The notes below the pieces were generated by a model. That model was given only the letters and a program-made list of their open reading frames with translations, had not been told where the DNA came from and searched no databases. A stretch of DNA of 64,000 nt from Acanthopleuribacter pedis (GTDB taxonomy: Bacteria > Acidobacteriota > Holophagae > Acanthopleuribacterales > Acanthopleuribacteraceae), in NCBI RefSeq assembly GCF_017377855.1, contig NZ_JAFREP010000006.1, forward strand, positions 310,001 through 374,000. The letters are read 5' to 3'. The position numbers and the translations under genes are program-made. Below, in pieces: positions 46,301 to 54,000 of this stretch. Position 1 is the stretch's first letter. Each line of letters starts with the position of its first letter.

Positions 46301-48004
46301 GGCGAGTCGATCCAAAAACAACAGGCGTTCTTGGGTAAAGGCAAGCGGCAACGGCTGATTGCGCGCTTGACGCGGGATGGGCGCCGCGCCCCGGGTGCAA
46401 TCCGGCGCGAGCAGGTCGGCCTGTAACGCAACCGTGGGGTTGTCGAACAAGGCGCGCAAGGGCAGATCGATGCGAAAGGTTTTGCGCAGTTGCGCCAAAA
46501 GGCGGGTCGCGAGCAAAGAGTGCCCGCCCGCCTGGAAAAAGTTTTCGGTGACGCCGACCTGCTCGCGGCCCAGTATGGCGCACCAAATCGCGGCCACGGC
46601 TTCTTCGCGTGGGTTGCGTGGCGCGGTGTAATCGGCGCCCGCGACCGGCGCGTTGGCAAAAATGCGCGGCAGCGGTTCCGGCAAGGCTTGGATCAGCGCG
46701 CCGACCTCGGGTGCCTCGTCCTGTTCCAAACGACCCAGCAGGTGGGTAAGGTGGTCGAGCACGCGGTCGGCCGCCTCGCCGTCGAGGCGGTATTGCTGAT
46801 AAACCAGGTGCAGCGCCAAACCTTCCGGTTGAACCGCAACCATCAGCACCAGCGGGTGGTGGGTACGCGCCCCGGATTCGTTTTCGGTGTCGGCTTCCAC
46901 GGTGAAATCCAGGTCGGCAACCGCGTCGGGATCCATTGGGTAGTTTTCAAAAACCAACACGCTTTCGTACAGGGGCGTGCCAGTGGGCACCCCGCTGAAG
47001 GGCTGCAAGGCGCCGCCGCCCAGGGCCTCGTGGTTGCGTGCGACCAGTTGGTCCGCCTGCAAACGGCTCAGTTGATCGAAAAAGGGTAAGCGTTCGTTCA
47101 GTTGGCAACGCAGCGGTTGGGTGGTAGCGAACAAACCGAGGATGCGGTCGACGCCGTCCAATTCGGGGGGACGCCCTGAGACGGTGATCCCGTAAAGCAC
47201 ATCGCGGCGCCCGCTGTAGCGGGCCAGGAGAACGGCCCACAAACCCTGGAACAAGGAGTTGAGGGTGATGCGGGCGCGACGGCAGCGCGCTTGGAGTCGC
47301 CGCGTTTTTTCGGGCGACAGGCGCACACGGCGGTCGTCTAGGGCATGGGACGTATCGGCCGGCGCGGGTTCGGCGGTGGTTGCCAAGGGGGTTGGTTCGC
47401 TGACGTCCTGTAGCACCGAACGCCAGTAATCCGCGGTTGCGCTGGTGTCGCGTTTGGCGCGCCACGCCAAATAATCGCGGTAGGCCGGGGCGGGCGGTGC
47501 CTGGGGATCGCGGCCCGCGCGGAAGGCGCGGTAGGCGGCGAACAGATCGCCGAAGATCAGCGAAATGCACCAGCCGTCCATCAAAAGATGGTGGTGGGTC
47601 CACACCAAGCGGTGTTCCTCGGCGCCGAAGCGGCACAGGGTAAACCGCATCAGCGGGGCGCGGGCCGGGTGGAAACCGGCGGCGCGGTCTTCTGCCAAAA
47701 ACCGCTGAAAAGCCGTTTCGCCGTCGCCTTCACGCAAATCAAGGTGCGACAGGGAGACCGAGAGCCGCCGGTAAACGACCTGTACCGGTTTGTGTAAATC
47801 CTTGCCGACAAAACCCGTGCGCAACATTTCGTGGCGCTGCACCAGCCATTGCCAGGCGCGTTCCAGGGCCGCCGCATCGAGCGGGCCACGCAGACGCGCG
47901 TGGCTTTGTTCCAGGTGCAACCCCGTTTGGGTCATGCTCTCCAACCACATGCCCTCTTGCGCCGGGGACAGTGGCAGAATGGCCTCGATGTTTTTGCGGC
48001 TCAT
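34298..48004 (-). CDS. Hybrid NRPS-PKS, C-T-C-A-T-C-A-T-KS-AT-KR[MT]-ACP (4568 aa)
   Basis: Overlaps the upstream gene by 4 nt. C1 (1-~430, HHLLMDG 138) leads straight to T1 (GGHSL, Ser496) with no A domain. C2 (~550-975, HHIITDG 683). A1 (~1000-1490) has a good a3 but an odd a4, HDPLLRD, and a pocket I cannot assign. T2 Ser1538. C3 (~1595-2015) reads HHILCDR, with Arg1730 in place of Gly. A2 (~2040-2540) has FDFSVWE and NMYGITETCVH, pocket about D-F-W-A-I-G-M-V-H, Thr-like. T3 Ser2589. KS has Cys2820, His2956, His2996. AT has GHSLGEY (Ser3261) and HAFH (malonyl). KR begins with GGLGGIG (3776), is split by a C-methyltransferase (~3860-4215, LEVGGGNG) and resumes to Ser4341 and Tyr4354. ACP Ser4505. 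The acidic tail DDEEEGEL should dock with the TubC-type domain of the next protein. It adds two or three amino acids and a methylated beta-hydroxy ketide. Confidence 0.95.
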   Translation of the reverse strand: MSRKNIEAILPLSPAQEGMWLESMTQTGLHLEQSHARLRGPLDAAALERAWQWLVQRHEMLRTGFVGKDLHKPVQVVYRRLSVSLSHLDLREGDGETAFQRFLAEDRAAGFHPARAPLMRFTLCRFGAEEHRLVWTHHHLLMDGWCISLIFGDLFAAYRAFRAGRDPQAPPAPAYRDYLAWRAKRDTSATADYWRSVLQDVSEPTPLATTAEPAPADTSHALDDRRVRLSPEKTRRLQARCRRARITLNSLFQGLWAVLLARYSGRRDVLYGITVSGRPPELDGVDRILGLFATTQPLRCQLNERLPFFDQLSRLQADQLVARNHEALGGGALQPFSGVPTGTPLYESVLVFENYPMDPDAVADLDFTVEADTENESGARTHHPLVLMVAVQPEGLALHLVYQQYRLDGEAADRVLDHLTHLLGRLEQDEAPEVGALIQALPEPLPRIFANAPVAGADYTAPRNPREEAVAAIWCAILGREQVGVTENFFQAGGHSLLATRLLAQLRKTFRIDLPLRALFDNPTVALQADLLAPDCTRGAAPIPRQARNQPLPLAFTQERLLFLDRLAEGRGQAYHERAAVELGGVLDRAALEGALEDLVARHEALRTSFRDGEQGPVQVIAARVATPLRFADRPDLNPLPVAEAVARIAAEAPAFNLAEAPLFRVSLVRLAPERHLMLLHIHHIITDGWSHALFMREWQTLYAARTAGHNADLAPLPLQFADYAAWLRQRFARGDLAETVHYWTEQLKDAPPLSTIPTDRPRGEALSGRAATVSLQLNQPFTRQLAAHAQQHSATLFMLCSAAMHLLLARLTGRDDVLLGMPHAGRDRAELEPVFGFFVNTLVQRARIDGNAGFNHLLEQVRNCCLDAFAHAEMPFEKLVEGLQPQRALNHTPLFQVFINMLNHEPVRLEAEGLRVVEIPLPETEAMFDLTWYIRETATGLHWELRYNRDLYDVATMDRVLHQLAHLLREAIRDGEQAVAALALAPAAPALPEPPAVVGEPIHAAFLRTAAASPNRIALRTESDPITYAELERWSAGLAAALQREGVRRGEITAIYAERGPALVAAVLASLRLGSPFTILDPAYPAGSLINQLEAADPKTLLRDPNARPEPPALAAYWASKRRLTITCKDDGSETRFSDKTIDAAAPAYIMFTSGTAGKPKGVVGNHAAVTHFLAWQRQTFNLTAADRFILLAGLGHDPLLRDLFAPLSIGATLTMPAQTALESGPALSAALAANHITTLHLTPQRLRLLGGEAASLPDLKQVFCGGDRLFAADVRALRRLSPRATVVNSYGTTETPQIAACHIIPPETPAAVIGVGADGSIPIGRGTAGARLWIRNAAGNTAAPGELGTIVVRSNALCLGFLGQSTRIGPDYVTGDLGRRDDDGTVRYEGRGDRQLNLRGNRIEPAMVEHQLQALAAVARAHVGLRRDPNGNDRLIAWWVPAAGRGDAAPVRAALCEQLPPAMVPEVFAAIQEIPLTPNGKTDSRALPEPAWPTAHAAYEPPRDSLEHDLCSLFAAVLEVERVGRNDDFFERGGHSLKAMQLVGRLHAELSLVIPLRAIFKNRTPAALARTAQHAGRAALQAVPVAPPADTYPLAHAQQRLWLLWHLDPAATTYHMGDVLCLEGKLDRDALGKALEGVIQRHAILRTHFPTVNGEPRQRILDPAPYQPAFIDLGENGDPRAAAEEQAQTLLTEPFDLAAKPPVRFTLLRLNAETHWLLFSIHHILCDRWSLGLIAAETATRYNAAKRAEGFAPTPLPIQYHDYAAWSRQDIDGLAEGLAYWRGQLSSAPAPLELPADFTRPALLRHDGAMARVPLAVSRALCEGVGRTHGAGLFMVLSALVKALLYRVTGRTDFNLGTPVAGRFHPDLEQQIGCYANMVVLRQPLQRGMTFSQLLAAVRETAEQAYSHQNVPFDLLVEELNPQRDLSRSPLFDVVVVLQEDAHPAELDGLQVTSLPHPHRISKFDLSFIFEKAGDDLLCHLEYRTDLYRAERINRLADQLNVLAGALLAEPGRVIDRAPLMSVPEQALIAAPNQTEVGYPECDLVTLFEQQAARHGNRRAVIGSNETLNYRALNRQANRLAHTLKQRHGVVPGAMVGLCLDRSPAMIIAQLAVLKTGAAYVPLDASYPDARLQHMLAATQPVTVLCEPGQRTRLAELGASKLLDWGAPLEEKDTNLGLPLFAELPAYVIFTSGSTGLPKGCVLTHRNLVRLVQNDQHPFDLGPDDVWVCAHSFCFDFSVWEVFGALLHGAAVVVAETETVRDIGAFYQLLRREQVTVLNQTPAAFYNLIEEDGKHPAALGDRLRYVIFGGDRLEPFRLKPWLARYGADTPALINMYGITETCVHVSFGPITAADAEQAGRSPIGGPLPDTRMWLLDEQGEARPVGLPGDIYVGGGGLAMGYWGQPALTAARFVPDPRGNGARLYCSGDVGVLRADGGFDHLGRNDFQIQLRGFRVEPGEIEAALCRHARVREALVLATGAGETQQLHAFLVSEGGVGPAASEWRTLLKDRLPDYMVPATFTHLATWPLTANGKIDRGALVKTLAKTDRTAETPASADEQLLRALWRELLGHDAFGADDTFFDVGGNSLLLVRLRAALEKQFNREVPITELFRHTSIRAQSALLGDAPAENTRQRATAAATDPIADADIAVIGMAGRFPGAASVAELWQNLLDGVESVTFFSADELRAAGVPDALIEDPAYVPAKPVMADADRFDAAFFGFTPREAEVTDPQHRIFLQCAWNALEDAGIDPNNSEARIGVFAGCGANGYLLNNVVPNREQLRNLGDYPLLIGNDKDYLATRTAYKLNLRGPAITVGTACSTSLVALHLAVESLRRGECEAALVGGVSIKVPLVEGYAYQQNGILSPDGHCRAFDAAGQGTIGGSGCAVVVVKPLHLAVADGDPVVAVIKGSAVNNDGREKIGFTAPAVDGQAAVIDAALKRAGVHPEQIGYVEAHGTGTALGDPIEIAALTEVYRRHTQKTGTCAIGSVKTNIGHLDAAAGITGFIKASLAVARGRIPKSLHFDRANPEIPFETSPFRVAAQTRDWPLAGRRHAAVSSFGIGGSNAHVILAEAPVQAKRPDTPKGPRLLVLSAKSEAALNAGAQSLADHVARAQPDLDDLAHTLQSGRACFPYRRHVVAEDTAQAVTLLRTPATGVVPAPAQHPKVVFLFPGQGAQHVGMGRELYAQNPLFRAHLDAALQRLTPLLQRDPRALLFGEDPEAEAQVGQTEYAQPLLFAVSYAAARMWQARGVNAHAMLGHSLGEYVAACLAGVFSLDDALRLVVARGRCMQAAPRGTMLAVSAAETRVRLLLPAELSLAAINAPERIVVSGPQAPIDAFAADLTARDIAHRALHTSHAFHSPMMTEAAKALHAVLDEIELTPPKQRYLSNLTGTWITDEQAVDPGYYAQHILRPVRFSDAVTLLESEGDPVYLEVGPGQTLTTLVGQAGITPLRRIPTLPHPRRAEDAVRVCYDALGRLWQAGVGVDWQADRPARPLRRISFPGYAFQGARFWLDAGTGANRVPTTSEPAATEKNSDLSRWFYKPDFTARARTGSPVSLDRGLWLVFHEPTWNLSIADQLNAGGAAVVTVEIGEGYQRRTENRYHVRLGVHADMTALIGEILKREPQQLHIVHAWSGGDIAKRERGYGSLLHLARALQEAACELPIHLQVVTKELWTVAGENEVNAETALLLGPLRVLPQEMPNLRARVIDIHQRGPRFSPARRAQLHAELLHLEGARSVLLRDGDRWEAGYRALQLPEVNAAEVLRPGGTYLIAGGLGGIGLLLAEWMAREAKANLVLIGRGGLPARETWPQWRDAATATAPAVRFLAERATANRAVRLDLAEITPGLEADAAHIIAQTGGDKTLDPRLIATVDTLCTAYLRDFFRERGVDLSPGTRHTRASVVEQLAMPPAYAKFANLMLQTTIARGLFAEENGLTVTDLELPDAGLLSRHLKETHPHMAGELAFLETCVRQYGDVFDGRTKGVQVLYPEGDTQLVRGNAEQTDQSEATRRRMALLTRLIDRILAAADQRPVRILEVGGGNGLMTRMLAAHLRDHNVRYTFTDIGRAFVLGAQREAAERGDDFMDFGVFDISRDPAAQGFEPHQYDFILGLNVVHATPILDQTLTHLQCLLAPGGMLAMVETVKLHVQIDMIWGLIEGWWCYEDTELRQDSPLMDLANWEAVCRRNGFAHTTAFPRDEATRKTEECGLIVAQQALAPTSDTYQTRLAEQAAELIEPMRTTLDTVTRMEGMGAQVLPLRADVGDIGDLAAAVDQARAHFGAIHGVVNAAGETGHRSIFMPARDLTRADSLAQFRARVRGTRALDHVLAEESPDFAVLISSNASVLGGLGFASYAAACSFMDAWGNGERNLPWVSSNWDRWPTARVVARGDETQTSINRFAMDRDQCEAAFARLIARGEPGQLVVSAGRLDARLARWVDLVQPDRAAISEKTERGNGFHARPNLPNPYQAPATPEEHTLIELLQSLLAIEPVGINDDFFQLGGDSLLGTQFMTRAGKHFNLTLPLQFLFEDQTAAKLAQRIADLRAVVEELLVAPEGGAADDEEEGEL

Positions 48005-51000
48005 GCTTCACCCATCCCCGCCAAATCAATTTCGGCAAATACCTTTTCCAAGTCGTCCGCGTCCAAGCCGCTTGCGTCCATCACCGGGGCCGCATCCGTT
48101 TCCGACAAGCAGGCGTCAATCAAGCACACCAAATGGTTGAGGCAATCGTTGGCCCAGTCCGATACCGTCTCGGCGCGGAAGTGTTCGGCGGTGAAGCGCC
48201 AGTGCATTTCCAGGCGACCGTCGTTGATCAGCGCGTCAATTTCCAACGGATGGCTCAGCGGGTTGTCGGGATGGCTGTCGGGTCCCGGCGCGGGCCGCGG
48301 CCGCACCAATCTGCCGTCGGCCTTGCCGTCGATACGGCCGAGGTAGTTAAACAGGACCTCGGCGCCGGCGCGCCGATCCGGGTACAACCACCCGTAACCG
48401 GCGCCCCCGTTGGGCACGGCGCGCAGGGCTTCGGCAACGGCTTGAACCTGGGCCGTGCTTTCCTCCGGCAAGGTCAGGTTGACCGGGTACATCGCGGTGA
48501 ACCAACCCACGGTACGCGTGCTGTCATGGGATGCCCCCAAGTCTTGGCGACCGTGGCCCTCAAGATCAAGGACGACCTGGCTGTTGCCGGTGAGGGCGGC
48601 AATTTGGGTTGCGACCGCGGTTACCAGGAGATCGTTAACCGCGATGCGGCGGCGCGTGGGAACTTGGGTGAGCAGATCGGTGAGCGACGGATCCAAGCTG
48701 GTGCGGTAGGTTGCTTGTTGGTTACCCGTGGTTGTTTCGGCGTCGGAACAGCGCGGTAAGGCGGAAGCCGCGCGGGTTTGGTTTTCCCAAAAAACACGTT
48801 CCTCGCGGCCGGCGGGTGAATCGGCCCAGGTTTGGCCCGCGCTGTTCAGCGTTTTGACCGAGGCGGTGCGCGGCGGCAGTTGCAGGGACCGGCCCGTTGC
48901 CTGTTGCGCCAGCAGCGTTTCCAGGTCTTCCAACAAAATACGCCAGGATACGCCGTCCACCGCGAGGTGGTGGATGTGTACCATTAAGCTGTTGGGGTGG
49001 GTCGCGTCGGCGCCCGCGCCCAGCAACAGGTTGGCTTGCAGCAAGGGGCCGTCACCCAGGTGAATCGCCTGGCTCGCCGCTTCGGCCAACCGCGCGGCGC
49101 ACGCCGCGGCGTCGCCGTCGCGGCAGTCCGTAACCTGAAGCGGTGCCTGCTCGCCCGGCGCGGCGTAGTGCTGCCGCCAGGCGCCCTGCTCGCGGATGAA
49201 GCGCAGCCGCAAGGCGTCGTGGTGGTCGAGCAGCGCGTTCAGCGCGGCATGGATCTGGGTCTCACCAACCCCCGCGGCGACATCCAACATCAAGGATTGG
49301 TGGTGGTAGTTGGGAACCGGTGGGTTGGCCGCGAAGAAACGCTGCTGCATGGCACCCAGCGGCACCGCGCCCTCGGGTCGGGGCGCGACCTCGGTAACCG
49401 CGGCGAAGCGATCTTGGGTCGCCGCGAAGGCGGCTGACTCGGCCACGGTTGGATGTTGGAAAATCTGCTGCGGGGTCAGGCGCATCCCGGCGGCCTTGGC
49501 TTTGGCCGCGATTTGGATGGCGATGATCGAATCACCGCCCAGGTCGAAGAAGTGATCGTGGATGTTGATTTCTTTGAGGTTCAGAACCGAGGCCCATATC
49601 TCGGCCATGGTGGTTTCGGCCGGGGTGCGTTGCGCGGCCGCGGCCTCGGCGTCGTGCCCGGCCGGTTTGGGATCGGGCAAGGCGCGGCGGTCGATTTTGT
49701 CGTTGCCGGTGCGCGGCAGGTGCTCCATGTGAACGAAATAAGCGGGCACCATGTAAGCGGGCAGCACCTCGCGCAACATCGGGCGCAGTTCCTCCGCCGC
49801 GGCGGCGTCACCGACCCACCACGCGGTGAGGTGTTCGCCCCGTGTTGCGTCGTCGCGTAACAGCACCACCGCCTCGCGCACGGCCGGGTGTTTCACCAGA
49901 CGCGCTTCGATTTCGCCCAACTCCAGACGGAACCCACGCAATTGCACCTGGTGGTCGTGGCGACCGACGTAGACGAGTTCGCCGTCCGCGCGCCGTTTGG
50001 CGAGGTCGCCGCTTCGATATAAACGCGCGCCGGCGGGGCCGTGGGGGTTGGGCACAAAACGCTGGGCCGTCAGTGCCGGCTGGTTCAGGTAGCCGCGCGC
50101 CAGACCGGCGCCACCCACCTGTAATTCGCCCGCGACGCCGAGCGGGACCGGCTCGCCGTGGGCATCCAGCACTTCCAGGCTGAGGTCGGGCAGCGGCACG
50201 CCGATGGGGCTCATCGCGGTTTTGAGATCGGCGCGGGTCACCTGACGGTAGGTCACGTGCACCGTGGTTTCGGTGATGCCGTACATGTTGATCAGCGTGG
50301 TTTCGTCCGTTTCGCGGCGGTTAAACCAGGGTTCCAGCGCCGCGATGTTCAGCGCCTCGCCGCCGAAGACCAGGTAGCGGGGATGCACCAGGCGGTCGCG
50401 GTTCTCTTCCGCGCGCAGCAGTTGGTAGAAGGCAGACGGGGTTTGGCTCAGCAGGGTCACGCCTTCCCGTTGCAACAGGTCGTAGCAGGTTTCGGGGTTG
50501 CGGCTGACCCAGTAGGGCACGGTCAGGACGCGGGCACCATGGCACAAGGCACCCCAGATCTCCCACACCGAAAAGTCGAAGGCGGCCGAGTGGAAAAAGC
50601 TCCAGGTGTCGCTGGGTTGGAAGTCGAACCAGGCGGTGCAACTTTCGAACAAACGGGTCGCGTTGCCGTGGCTGACGGCCACGCCCTTGGGCGTCCCGGT
50701 CGAACCCGATGTATATATAATGTAGGCGAGGTTGGCGGGATCGACGGCAATCCCGGGATTGTGGTCGGGTTGCGCGGCCAAATCCGCGTCCAGTTGATCC
50801 AAGTTCAGCACGCGACAGGATGGATTCGCGGGCAGGGTGCCCGCCAGATCGGTTTGGCTGAGGCACAGCGGCGCTTGGGCGTCTTGCACCATGTGCTGCA
50901 GCCGCGCGGTGGGGTGGGTAGGATCCAGCGGCAGGTAACAGCCGCCCGCTTTTATCACGGCGAGCATGGCGATGATCAGTTCCGGTCCGCGTTCCAGGCA

Positions 51001-54000
51001 CAGTGCAACCGGGGTTTCCAAACCCACGCCTTGGGCGCGCAGCAGATGGGCCAATTGGTTGGCGCGGCGGTTTAAGCCCGCGTAATCCAGGTGCTGCACC
51101 TCGCCGTTTTCGCACGGCAGGGTCACCGCCGTTGCCGCGCCGTAGCGGGCCGCGGCGGCTTCCACGCTCGCGACCAGGGTGGCGCCGGTGGTGGCGACAC
51201 GGGGGGCGGCGTCGCCGCGCACGTTAAGCAATTGGCGGCGTTCTGCCGTGGTGAGCATGGCGAGCCGGTCGAGGGGTTGGTTGGGATCGCTGCTCAACGC
51301 TTCCAGCAGCAGCCTGAAGTGTTCCGTCCAGCGCTGGAGCGTGGCCGCGGCGAAGAGGTTGCGGTTGTAGTCCCATTCGATGTGAACCTGTTCGCCGTCC
51401 AGGTAGGCGTTGACGACCAACTCAAAGGGAACGTGATGTTTGGGCACATCCACCTTCTCAACCTGGAGATCGCCGAGGGTCAGACTGCCCGGCACGGTTT
51501 CCAGGTTGAAGGTGATGTTGATCAGCGGCGCGCGGGTCGGATCGCTGTTGCGTGTTTTCAGGTCGGCCGCGCGGAATTGGGCGTGGTCGTGGGCGGCGAA
51601 AAAGTGCTGCTTCAGCGCGGCAAGGTAGGCCCTGAAATGGGCGGCTTCGCCCGGTTCGCTGAGGAGGGGAACCAGGTGAACGAAATGGCCGATGCAGGGG
51701 TCGAGGCCCGCGAGCGCTTGGCCGGCGACGGGCACGCCGATGACGTGGCGATCCTCGCCGGTTAAGCGGTAGAGCAGCACCTTAAACGCGGCGGCGAGGG
51801 TGACAAACAAGGAGGCGCCCTGTTTTTGGCCGAGCGTTTTGAGTTGGGCCACCAGCGGCGCCTCGAGGGTGCTGACCACCCGTGCGCCGACCACGGTTTT
51901 CAACGGCGGTCGCGGGAAATCGAGTGGCAAGGCCGAGGCGGGCACACCGTCTTGGAAGCGTTCCATCCAGTAAGCCGTGTTGTTTTGACGCGCCGTGACC
52001 TGGGCCGGCGCTTCCAGCCAGGCCAGGTATTGGGCCGGGTTTTGCGGCGTGGGTAGGGGTGGGGTCGGTCGGCCGATCTGTTGGTTGTAAAGCTGGAGCA
52101 GGTCGCCGAGCAGGGTGTCCATCGAGAGGCCGTCGCACACCAGGTGATGGGTGGCGGCGCAAAGGACGTGTTCCTCCTCGGCCAGTTGGTAAAGCGTGGC
52201 GCGCACCAGCGGGCCGCGTTTGAGGTCGAAGGCGCGGTACTCCTCGCGGTCGAGGAGGTCGGCGAGGCGCTGCGGGGTGTCGCGCAGGTCAACGCGGGTC
52301 AATTCGGCCGCGATGCGCGCATGGACCAAGCTTTCGCCTGTGTCCGCGTCAACCGTGGTGCGCAGTGCGTCGTGGCGGGCGACCACCTTTTTGAAGGCGG
52401 CGGCGAGAGCGTCGCTTTGCAACGGGCCGCGCAGCCGCATCGCCGCCGGGGTAATGTAGGCGTGGGTCGCGGCCGGGTCCATCGTGCAGGCGGTTAGGAT
52501 GTCGCGCTGGTCCGGGGTCAGCGGGGCGCGTTCCGGTTGGCTCGGATCGGGTAGAAAGCCGCCGCGTTGCATGTCGGCGACGGCGCGGCGCACCGCCGCA
52601 ACCACCGCGTCCAAATCTTCGTCGCGGTGTGCCGTGCTCACGAAGTAGGGCCGTTCACCCCAAACCGAAACACCGTGCAGGCGCAAGTGGTAGAAGAGCA
52701 GTTCGAACCACTTGTAATCGTCGCGGGCCGCGAAGGCGAAGATCGAGGCGTGGTTTTTGACAAAAATCGGGGCCTGGGCTTCCTCGAAGACCGCGTTCAG
52801 GGCCGCCGCGAAACGGGTCGTGCGCGCGGCCAAGGTTTCTTGAAGCGCGGGGCCTTCGTCGAGCAGGTGTTGGAACACCGCCGCCGCGGCCGCGATGCCC
52901 AGCGGGTGTTTGCAGAAGGTGCCCGCGAAGACCGTTTGGTTGGCGGGCGGGAAGGAGCTGTCGTCGTATTGCCAGAAACCGCCGTCAATCGCGTCCATGT
53001 ATTCGGCTTTTCCCGCGACGATGCCGAGTGGCATGCCGCCACCCGCGATTTTGCCGTAGGTGGCCAAGTCGGCGCGCACGCCGAAGACCGCCTGGGCGCC
53101 GCCGGGATGGACGCGAAACCCGGTGACCACCTCGTCGAAAACAAGCAGGGTGCCGACCGCCGCGGTGACCTTGCGCAGCTCGCGCAGGAAGGGGCCGGGT
53201 TCCAATTCGGGGTTGCGGCATTGCACCGGTTCGACCAGCACCACGGCGATGTCGTCTTGCTCGCGGAGGAATTGGAGCGCGCTGTCGCAGCCGTAGTCCA
53301 GCACAACGATGTCGTCGACCATGTGTTGGGGGATGCCGAGCGTGACCGGCAGGCTGTTGCCCGCGGCGCCGCGCCGCACCAACACGCTGTCGAAGTTGCC
53401 GTGGTAGGAATCCTTAAACAGGGCCACGCGGTTGCGGCCCGTGGCCGTGCGGGCCAAACGCATCGCCGTGGCGACCGCCTCGGAACCGGTGATGCAGAAG
53501 GTGACTCGGTCCATGCCGGTGAGTTGGCGGAAACGCTGCACCGCGTTTTCCATCAGCGAGATTTGCGGGCCCACCATTTGCGGGCGGCCGGCGAGGGCCT
53601 CGCTGACGGCCTTGGTGACAAAGGCCGGGTTGTGACCGAACAGATTGACGCCAAAACCCATCACCATGTCGATGTAGCGGTTGCCGTCCAGGTCGGTGAC
53701 CTGGCAGCCCTCGGCGCGCTCGATGACCAGCGGATACACCAGGTTTTTCCAAAGAGCTTGGTAACCGAGGGACGCGCGCACATCGGCCAGCGTGGCGCGG
53801 TTCTTTTGGGTGAAATCGCGCGAACCTTTGGTTTTGGCCAGATAACGTTCGCTGAAGACGTCCAGGTAGGCGCGCTGCCGTGGGGTCAGTTCGTCGCTTT
53901 CTTCCCGTTCAATGGGGCGGTAGGGACCGAGCTTGACCTTTTCCGCGCTTTTGACGGGGGCTTTTTTGGGCGGCGGCGCGGCTTTGGCAGGTGCTTGTGG

